DNA of 6,187 nt from Desulfobacteraceae bacterium (GTDB taxonomy: Bacteria > Desulfobacterota > DSM-4660 > Desulfatiglandales > Desulfatiglandaceae): assembly GCA_030589225.1 (NCBI GenBank), contig JAUUWD010000103.1:1-6187 (forward strand), in the 5' to 3' direction. A program made the translations under genes and the position numbers. Each line of letters opens with the position of its first letter. Within the stretch, counting starts at the first letter, position 1. Positions 1 through 5,372 of the stretch are shown piece after piece. Below the pieces are notes generated by a model. It was not told the DNA's origin, ran no database searches, and saw only the letters and a list, made by a program, of their open reading frames with translations.

Positions 1-166
1 ATGAATCCCAGGCCAGGCTTGGGTCTGATTCGTTATTGATTTTTCGAAATACATCCGTAAATCGAAGTATCCTTCCGGCCCCCAGCTCATAATCCTGAAC
101 CCAGGACCTTTTGCTATCCGGGTCGTAACGTTTAATCTTTAATGTAATAGTATAGCTGTTTTTCAT
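1..166 (-). CDS. sdhB: Succinate dehydrogenase/fumarate reductase iron-sulfur subunit, N-terminal part
   Basis: Partial gene: it begins inside the window and runs off the left edge after 55 codons. The visible protein starts MKNSYTITLKIKRYDPDSK. It matches the N-terminal plant-type ferredoxin domain of SdhB/FrdB, with the pattern YDPD, then VQDYEL, then DPSLAW, just where E. coli SdhB has YNPD, MQDY and DPSLSF. The window ends right before the expected Cys-rich loop that binds the [2Fe-2S] cluster, so none of the three cluster motifs can be checked. The subunit would pass electrons from the FAD of SdhA to quinone at the membrane anchor, on the cytoplasmic face. The ATG overlaps the sdhA stop by one base (TAATG), which points to translational coupling. 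Only a weak purine stretch (GAGAG, nine bases upstream) precedes it. Confidence 0.9.
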   Translation of the reverse strand, partial: MKNSYTITLKIKRYDPDSKRSWVQDYELGAGRILRFTDVFRKINNESDPSLAWDS

Positions 167-1962
167 TAGTATTTTCTCTCAATCACGGCAAATTTTTCAT
201 AATTCTCACCCCTGGCCTCATAAATACTCATATCTACCGGACGTTCACCTAAGGTTACCTTGCCGAACTCTGTCATATGGGCTAAGGTGTGATAGTTAAA
301 CTCGTCTTTTCTCTCCGGGAAATCTTCGCGAAAATGTCCGCCCCTCGACTCTCTTCTATTCAGGGCGCCTTGCACGCAGATCATGGATACCGCCAAGAGG
401 TTTTCCAGTTCCCAGCGTTGGATGAGTTCCTGGTTCATAGTGAGGCTTTTGTTGGATAAAAAGATATTTTCCGAACGTTCTTGGAGTTCCTTTAACGTCT
501 CAATCGCCTCTATGAGTCCGTCTTCCTTTCGGAAGATACCCACTTTTTCCGTCATGAGCGTTTGCATCTCCTGCCGGATTTGCCCGATATTTTCTTTTCC
601 TTCACCCTCCATAAATCTTGAAAACAGAGAAAAGGTCATCTCTCCCGCATCTCCTGGCGGTTCATTCGAATCTACCTCGAGAAAATCCATGGCCTTCTCT
701 CCGGCGATCTTTCCCATAGTGATTAATTCAAGAATGGAGTTTGTGCCGAGACGATTAAAACCGTGAAAACTGGCCGCCGCACATTCCCCCACCGCAAACA
801 GACCTGATATCAGCTCCTCCCCACTTTTTTGAACCTCCCCGAATTCATTGGTCGGGATACCCCCCATATGATAGTGAACACTGGGTCGAACAGGGCAGAG
901 TTCTTTTTTAGGATCGATGTTGACAAATTTCCTGAAAAATCCCGTAACCTCCGGGATCTGCACATTGTGAACATAGTCTGACAGGTGCCGCAGGTCTATC
1001 CAGACATGCTCAATATTGTGGTCCGGATTTAACACACCCCTTCCCTCCCGAACCTCAGTTTCGATCGCACGCGCCACGAGATCGCGAGGGGCCAGTTCCC
1101 TCATCTTGGGGGCATACCGTTCCATAAAGGCTTCCTGATCCCTGTTACGCAAAATGCCTCCGACTGACCGCAACGTCTCGCTGGCCAGAATACCGGGCCC
1201 CACGATTCCCGTTGGATGGAATTGAACCGCCTCAGTATCCATTATCGGCAGTCCCGCCTGGAGAATTAGAGCAAGTCCGTCCCCGGTATTCTGGCGACAA
1301 TTTGTGGTAACCCTGAATAACTGCCCGCTACCGCCCATGGCAAGGACCGTGGCCTTTGCCATGACTCTGACAAACCTTCCCTCTTTTTGTTTGAAGATCA
1401 CGGCCCCTGAACACCGGTTTCCTCTGAAGATGAGTTCTGTTGCAATGGACTGGTTTATGAAGGAGATGCCTCCCCTCAGGGCCTCTCCCCAAAGTGTGTC
1501 GACAATGCCCTTTCCGGTTCGATCGGCCTCGAAAACCGCACGAAATGCCGAAGCCTCACCAAAATTCAGGGTATGACCGCCGAATGTCCTCTTGCTCAGA
1601 TTCCCCCCTTCGTCCCGGCTGAAATGCATTCCATGATTTTCCAACCACACAATCTGATCCCATGCTGATTCAATGATCTTTTTGATGATATTCTGGTCAG
1701 CAGCGCAATCAGAGCCTTTCCATGTGTCGAACATGTGATAAATGGGTTTATCAATAGGATCCTTTGGATCCACAGCGGCCAATCCCCCCTGGGCTGTAGT
1801 GGTATGGGACTTTCGAACATGTCCGACTTTAGTTACAGCCACAACCTTTGTTCCGGGTCTTTTTTGTAAAATCTCCACCGCACACCGCAGACCGGCCCCA
1901 CCCCCTCCGATGATTAAGACATCACACTGCTCAGTTGAATTAATTCGAAATCTATTCCCCAT
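166..1962 (-). CDS. sdhA: Succinate dehydrogenase/fumarate reductase flavoprotein subunit
   Basis: Catalytic FAD subunit oxidising succinate to fumarate, or the reverse, on the cytoplasmic side of the membrane. From the chosen start it has 598 residues, close to E. coli SdhA (588). Visible landmarks: the dinucleotide-binding GGGGAG (19-24); SHTTTAQGG with His53 in the position of the covalently flavinylated histidine; QFHPTG with His249; Ser261-Glu262 where Thr-Glu is usual; Arg293 in ELAPRD, matching the catalytic arginine (E. coli Arg286); His363 in VHYHMGG; and Arg404 in HGFNRLG. All main catalytic and dicarboxylate-binding positions are therefore filled. The loop after Glu262 reads ETLRSVGG rather than the common EGCRGEGG. 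Start choice: ATG at 1962 has AAGGGA seven bases upstream. An in-frame TTG seven codons earlier (1983) overlaps the anchor-gene stop as TTGA and is a less likely alternative. SDH versus FRD direction cannot be decided from sequence. Confidence 0.96.
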   Translation of the reverse strand: MGNRFRINSTEQCDVLIIGGGGAGLRCAVEILQKRPGTKVVAVTKVGHVRKSHTTTAQGGLAAVDPKDPIDKPIYHMFDTWKGSDCAADQNIIKKIIESAWDQIVWLENHGMHFSRDEGGNLSKRTFGGHTLNFGEASAFRAVFEADRTGKGIVDTLWGEALRGGISFINQSIATELIFRGNRCSGAVIFKQKEGRFVRVMAKATVLAMGGSGQLFRVTTNCRQNTGDGLALILQAGLPIMDTEAVQFHPTGIVGPGILASETLRSVGGILRNRDQEAFMERYAPKMRELAPRDLVARAIETEVREGRGVLNPDHNIEHVWIDLRHLSDYVHNVQIPEVTGFFRKFVNIDPKKELCPVRPSVHYHMGGIPTNEFGEVQKSGEELISGLFAVGECAAASFHGFNRLGTNSILELITMGKIAGEKAMDFLEVDSNEPPGDAGEMTFSLFSRFMEGEGKENIGQIRQEMQTLMTEKVGIFRKEDGLIEAIETLKELQERSENIFLSNKSLTMNQELIQRWELENLLAVSMICVQGALNRRESRGGHFREDFPERKDEFNYHTLAHMTEFGKVTLGERPVDMSIYEARGENYEKFAVIERKY

Positions 1963-1969
1963 AAAAAAG

Positions 1970-1975
1970 TCCCTT
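1970..1975 (-). promoter_or_regulatory. Ribosome binding site deciding the sdhA start
   Basis: AAGGGA on the minus strand lies seven bases before the ATG at 1962. It falls downstream of the alternative TTG start at 1983, so it supports the ATG, giving a 598-residue protein and a 17-bp gap after the anchor gene. Confidence 0.6.
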
Positions 1976-1979
1976 ATTG

Positions 1980-2798
1980 TCAAATGGCAATAGTCAGCCT
2001 GATGCCGGCCCAGGCGAAGATCACCATGACTAATATGACCAGGACAGCCAATCCCATTCGGAAGACCCGAAAAGAAATATAGTCTCTTGTCACAGATATT
2101 AATCCATAACCGGCGTGGTAAATCACCATAACAATCAGACTTAGATCAACAAACTTGATGAACCAGTTTTGCATCCTCATAATTACTATATTCGCTTCTT
2201 TACCAACCGAGGGATTAAGATGCATGAACAGGAGATGGGCCGGCACCATGACCAGCAGAAAGACACCGGTGATTCTTTGAAGTTTCCACAGCAACGAATG
2301 TTGCGTTTTCCAGAACTTCGATGCAACCCCATACGTAAGGGTTAGGGCGGCAATAAGCATTGTCAGCCAGTAAAAAACCGGGGATACGCTCTCGGGGCCC
2401 ATCATCATCAAAACGCCTAAAAGCGCTACGTATACAACGGAAAGCCCCAACAGATAACGGATCATGGTTCCATCGTTTCTCATTTCAAAGCCTTCGTAGA
2501 GGATCAACCTGCCCCCGTTCAGGGCGTGAAAGATGACCGGTATCGCTAACGCCCACTCTAAAAGCGTAAAGAGGAAAGAGCCATAAACCTTCATTGTGGC
2601 ATCGTAGAGAGGAGGAGAAGAAAGGGACAAAAGGGTATAGGTATGAAACCACATGTAGGCAACTAAAATGAATCCGGCAATTCGATGGCACCATGCGATG
2701 ACATAAGGCCATCCCCTGGTTTTGGCATAAAATGAAACGACGGGTATGCGATCCAAGACACCTAAAATCGAACTCTCTAAGTTTTTTGCTATATGCAA
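1980..2798 (-). CDS. sdhC: Succinate dehydrogenase cytochrome b membrane anchor, SdhC-SdhD fusion
   Basis: Membrane anchor of 272 residues, about twice the usual SdhC or SdhD length. It binds haem b and quinone and holds SdhAB at the membrane. Residues 33-133 read as SdhC: HRIAG (38-42, like HRVSG of E. coli SdhC, with Arg39 at the quinone-site Arg31) and H91-x3-G95-G-R97 (the haem-ligand motif around E. coli His84). Residues 171-272 read as SdhD: QRITG (174-178) and H228-x3-G232-x6-D239-Y240 (like HAWIGMWQVLTDY, with haem ligand His71 and quinone-site Tyr83). I count seven hydrophobic segments, near 33-57, 71-100, 113-133, 140-160, 177-194, 213-237 and 246-266. Positive residues cluster on loops predicted to be cytoplasmic. 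The start is TTG, supported by AAGGAG seven bases upstream; no nearby in-frame ATG precedes the first helix. Position 35, where E. coli has the quinone-site Ser27, is alanine. Followed by sdhA and sdhB, so one gene appears to supply both anchor subunits. Confidence 0.88.
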   Translation of the reverse strand: MHIAKNLESSILGVLDRIPVVSFYAKTRGWPYVIAWCHRIAGFILVAYMWFHTYTLLSLSSPPLYDATMKVYGSFLFTLLEWALAIPVIFHALNGGRLILYEGFEMRNDGTMIRYLLGLSVVYVALLGVLMMMGPESVSPVFYWLTMLIAALTLTYGVASKFWKTQHSLLWKLQRITGVFLLVMVPAHLLFMHLNPSVGKEANIVIMRMQNWFIKFVDLSLIVMVIYHAGYGLISVTRDYISFRVFRMGLAVLVILVMVIFAWAGIRLTIAI

Positions 2799-2805
2799 CT
2801 TAAAA

Positions 2806-2811
2806 CTCCTT
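2806..2811 (-). promoter_or_regulatory. Strong ribosome binding site for the TTG-started anchor gene
   Basis: A perfect AAGGAG on the minus strand lies seven bases before TTG at 2798. Two of its bases are also the last two bases of the upstream regulator's TAA stop (2812-2810), so termination and re-initiation are physically linked. It is the main evidence for the TTG start. Confidence 0.7.
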
Positions 2812-3544
2812 ATTCAAGTTGCTCCATGGCGGCCAAAAAAGGCCCGAGGGCTACCTCAATATGCTGACGAACTACCTTTTCTATCTCTTCCGGAGAGACT
2901 TTTTTCTCTTTAAATAGATCTATAATCTTACGATGAATCATTAAAGAATTTCTAAAATCCTTTTTATAATATTGATATGTATAACGATGCCACAATGTAT
3001 GCATACGCAGATTGCGGAGGTGGGTGATCAAGGTTTCATTTTTCGAGGCATTGATAAAGATTTCATGGAATGCAACATGATACATTGAGTAGCCTCTGAA
3101 ATCCTCTTTTTTTACCGCCTCTTTCATATACTCAAAGGTCTCTTCCATTTCCTCGATATCTTGTTTAGCGAGATTTGGATAAGCCAAACGGGCTGCAAGT
3201 CCCTCTAAGATGGCCCGGACGGGAAAGTTCGCTTCAATGTCCTGCCTGCTAATTTTTTTTACAAATGCGCCTTTACGGGGCAGGATCTCAATAAGACCTT
3301 CCTTTTCCAGGACCCTGAATGCCTCCCTTAATGGAGTACGGCTAACACCAAACTCATTTTTCAATCTATCTTCAAGGAGCTGGTCGCCACCTCTAAGTTT
3401 CCCGGTCAATATATCATCTTTCAGTGCCTTGGCGATCTGATCAACCAGTGTAACGGACCTAAAAGCACTTTGGCCTCCTGTTTGACCTGCACGGGAAAAA
3501 ATGGCCGGGTTTATTTTTTGATTTGGTGTTGTTCTCATTGGCAT
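2810..3544 (-). CDS. GntR-family transcriptional regulator, FCD (FadR) subfamily
   Basis: DNA-binding regulator of 244 residues. The N-terminal winged helix-turn-helix spans about 31-98: ALKDDILTGKL, then the recognition region EDRLKNEFGVSRTPLREAF (58-76), then the wing ILPRKGAFV. Residues about 103-240 form the all-helical FCD ligand-binding domain with the conserved FxVRAILEG-like entry (107-115). The metal-site histidines are visible: His160 in VAFHE, His204 in MIHRK and His228 in VRQHIE. The residue four before His160, usually the Asp ligand, is His156 here. FCD regulators commonly sense small carboxylates, so it may control this cluster and itself; the effector is not readable. The gene sits 18 bp after the MmgE/PrpD gene and 11 bp before the sdh anchor gene, inside the presumed transcript. 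ATG at 3544 has poor Shine-Dalgarno support, and ATG at 3538 (residue 3) is equally possible. The first 30 residues are a non-conserved tail. Confidence 0.93.
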   Translation of the reverse strand: MPMRTTPNQKINPAIFSRAGQTGGQSAFRSVTLVDQIAKALKDDILTGKLRGGDQLLEDRLKNEFGVSRTPLREAFRVLEKEGLIEILPRKGAFVKKISRQDIEANFPVRAILEGLAARLAYPNLAKQDIEEMEETFEYMKEAVKKEDFRGYSMYHVAFHEIFINASKNETLITHLRNLRMHTLWHRYTYQYYKKDFRNSLMIHRKIIDLFKEKKVSPEEIEKVVRQHIEVALGPFLAAMEQLE

Positions 3545-3562
3545 CCAAAAAAATTATAAAAC

Positions 3563-4918
3563 TTAACCCTGAAATATTTCGGTTACATCATCTACTTCTT
3601 CAAGGGCTAAGACTAAATCTATAATTTTATTTATTTCGTCTTTTGTTATTATATTTCCGCAGAGTTTATTGAACTTGCCGATCAGTTCTTTTTCGGAAAA
3701 TGGATTCTCCGGGTCTCCCTTTGGGTATTCGCAATATCCTTTATATCTTTTTCCATTTGCCAATTTTATCTCCACCCGGGAAGGCCATTTATGAGGATAT
3801 AGGCGGGTGAGTTCCGGATTTGCTTGAAAAGAGATAATGTCCATAAGTCGGAGTATTTCAGGGTTATCGAGCCTTTCATCTGTAAAATCATCTAAATCAA
3901 CATGTCCAAAATTAAGCGCCGTGGCAACACAAAAAGGCAGATTGAATTTGGCAAGATAGGGTGTATTAGCCTCTACTTCTTCCAGCAGATCAAGGGCCTC
4001 CTGATATATATGAATGGTTACGGATTGTATATCTTTTACATCCGCGTGTTTATCTCCCCAGGCCTTCAGGGCCGCCTCAATAGCGGAATGGGTATGCCCG
4101 CAAGACGCATAATATTTTATAGAATTTCTTGCCGTATGAAAGGTTTCCCCTAATCCGTCAGTCAGGATATCCAGATCGTAGTCATCGGATGTGGCCTTTA
4201 GGAATCCTTTTTCCCCTTCAAAGATACGACTGGAACCGGTGAAACCCTTTTGCGCCAATAAAACGGATAAGAGCCCGTTCATGGATGATTTGCCGGGGTG
4301 AAGCTGTTTGCTCATGGCCCCTTCAGTCAAAAATTCCCACAGACCTGAACTCTGGGTTCCGGCAGAACCAAGTGCCCATACAAAAGGCCCCGTATCTAAA
4401 CCCAGGACCTTTGCGGCCCCTGCTGCCGCGCCAAAGGTGCCGCAGGTTGCCGTCGTATGCCAGTATTCATAATGACTCTTGCCAGCGGCTAAGGCGGCCC
4501 TTATCCCGGTTTCATATCCCGTGAGAATACCAAGGATAAGTTCACGACCGGATACATGCCCTTTTTCACCCGCAGCAAAAACAGCCGGTAGTATGGATGC
4601 GGCAGGGTGAAAGATGGATTGACGGTGCAGATCATCCATTTCCATCACATGAGAGGAGGCCCCATTGACCAGGGCTGCTATCAGAGATAAATGCCTGCTA
4701 TTAGTTGGAATAACAGTCGCCTCCGAAGATCCTTTCATGTCCTCTGCAAGGGAAAGCATACTTTGGGTAGGGGGTTGAGAAACACCGGCAAAGGCCGAGG
4801 CCAGCCAGTCTAAAAAAAACGTTTTTAACCGGTAGACCAGGTCATCCGGCAGGTCCTCGTACCTGAGGGCGCAGAAAAATTGAGCCAGTCTTTGGGATAT
4901 TGTTGGTGATGTCGGCAT
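3563..4918 (-). CDS. MmgE/PrpD family protein (dehydratase/decarboxylase/epimerase type)
   Basis: Full-length family member of 451 residues. The family includes 2-methylcitrate dehydratase (PrpD), MmgE, cis-aconitate decarboxylase and iminodisuccinate epimerase; all act on small polycarboxylates, normally in the cytoplasm without a cofactor. Seen here: an N-terminal helical part with LKTFFLDWLAS (31-41); NGASSHVMEMDDLH (85-98) followed by HP (104-105); a WHTTATCGTFGAAA block with His154; SKQLHPGKSSMNG with Lys204 and His207; GFTGSSRIFEGEKGF (225-239); and the C-terminal K268-YYASCGHTH with His277. The basic active-site residues known from cis-aconitate decarboxylase (two His, Lys, His) have counterparts, while the Asp of the LDFDD motif is Glu93 and its Thr is Leu. 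That suggests a clade distinct from classical PrpD, so no specific reaction is assigned. ATG at 4918 has AAGAGG seven bases upstream. It follows a 213-bp gap and probably heads a transcript leading into the regulator and sdh genes. Confidence 0.92.
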   Translation of the reverse strand: MPTSPTISQRLAQFFCALRYEDLPDDLVYRLKTFFLDWLASAFAGVSQPPTQSMLSLAEDMKGSSEATVIPTNSRHLSLIAALVNGASSHVMEMDDLHRQSIFHPAASILPAVFAAGEKGHVSGRELILGILTGYETGIRAALAAGKSHYEYWHTTATCGTFGAAAGAAKVLGLDTGPFVWALGSAGTQSSGLWEFLTEGAMSKQLHPGKSSMNGLLSVLLAQKGFTGSSRIFEGEKGFLKATSDDYDLDILTDGLGETFHTARNSIKYYASCGHTHSAIEAALKAWGDKHADVKDIQSVTIHIYQEALDLLEEVEANTPYLAKFNLPFCVATALNFGHVDLDDFTDERLDNPEILRLMDIISFQANPELTRLYPHKWPSRVEIKLANGKRYKGYCEYPKGDPENPFSEKELIGKFNKLCGNIITKDEINKIIDLVLALEEVDDVTEIFQG

Positions 4919-4997
4919 AAGATTACCTCTTGAAATATCTGGAATTTGTTAAAATCAATTGCCTTTCAGTACAGCAACTTTGCCCCATCCGACGTAC

Positions 4998-5059
4998 GGC
5001 ACAAGGCGCAAGGCTTTGGGCGCAGGATTAAAAAAAATTTCCCCTGTGCCTTGCGCCTT
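4998..5059. repeat. Intergenic inverted repeat made of GGC-headed heptamers
   Basis: The 213-bp gap between the ferredoxin and MmgE/PrpD genes holds a perfect 12-bp inverted repeat: AAGGCGCAAGGC at 5003-5014 and its complement at 5048-5059, separated by 33 bases that include a run of eight A. On the plus strand the left side reads as successive heptamers GGCACAA, GGCGCAA, GGCTTTG, GGCGCAG (4998-5025). The right side carries GGCGCAA-GGCACAG on the opposite strand. In the transcript it could fold into a GC-rich stem with a long loop, but no U tract follows the stem, so it is not a standard terminator. It may be a dispersed intergenic repeat or an RNA-stability element. No convincing -35/-10 pair was found in the rest of the gap, although a promoter for the MmgE/PrpD gene would be expected there. 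Confidence 0.7.
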
Positions 5060-5131
5060 TAATCAAACCCATCATTCCAATATTTTCCCCTCTGTTTCGG
5101 CAGGGACAGGGCTAAGCGGGGTTAGATCCAT

Positions 5132-5350
5132 CTATTCCTCATACAATTTACGAATAGTGATTGCATTTACCTCACAGGCTTGAAGACAGAGGTCGCAAAG
5201 GGTACACTCATCCTCATTTGCTTCCACTGCTTTCGGATAATCACCATTTGATGAGAAAATATTGACAGGGCAGACCCTGATACACTCCCCACATTTTTCA
5301 ATACCAGAGCACCTGTCAAGATCTATGCCGAGTTTTATAAATTCACTCAT
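5132..5350 (-). CDS. Small 4Fe-4S dicluster ferredoxin
   Basis: A 72-residue soluble electron carrier with two cysteine motifs: C14-x5-C20-x2-C23-x3-C27-P and C49-x2-C52-x2-C55-x3-C59. Eight cysteines are enough for two [4Fe-4S] clusters. The first motif has five residues between its first two cysteines instead of the usual two, and the second ends Cys-Glu rather than Cys-Pro. The protein is acidic in its middle part (VEANEDE), as is common for ferredoxins, and has no signal peptide. ATG at 5350 is preceded by GGAG with about seven bases of spacing. It starts 22 bp after the CoA-lyase gene, so the two are probably cotranscribed. The redox partner is not shown by the sequence; a 2-oxoacid oxidoreductase, an acyl-CoA-type reductase or a subunit of a larger complex outside the window are all possible. 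Confidence 0.92.
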   Translation of the reverse strand: MSEFIKLGIDLDRCSGIEKCGECIRVCPVNIFSSNGDYPKAVEANEDECTLCDLCLQACEVNAITIRKLYEE

Positions 5351-5372
5351 ATGTATCTCCGTAATAACGCAA

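Noticed and set aside
383..766. 127-codon plus-strand frame opposite sdhA
   Set aside because: The minus-strand frame here is unmistakable SdhA, with conserved motifs throughout; the plus-strand frame has no family-like features and is a shadow.
98..4412. A 14-base match (AACCCAGGACCTTT) shared by the sdhB region near 98-112 and the MmgE/PrpD region near 4399-4412
   Set aside because: The match lies within coding sequence in different reading frames and does not extend; most likely chance.
4968..4992. Sigma-54-like -24/-12 element upstream of the MmgE/PrpD gene (TGGGGCAAAGTTGCTG on the minus strand)
   Set aside because: The spacing between the usable GG and the GC is one base short of the strict 12-base offset, and the -24 half lacks the full TGGCAC consensus.
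5003..5059. Rho-independent terminator after the ferredoxin gene
   Set aside because: The stem is long and GC-rich, but the loop is 33 bases and no T tract follows it in the transcribed direction; the eight-T run lies inside the loop.
4959..5183. 74-codon plus-strand frame crossing the intergenic gap
   Set aside because: It runs through the inverted repeat and antisense into the 3' end of the ferredoxin gene, shows no recognisable domain, and is opposite to every real gene here.
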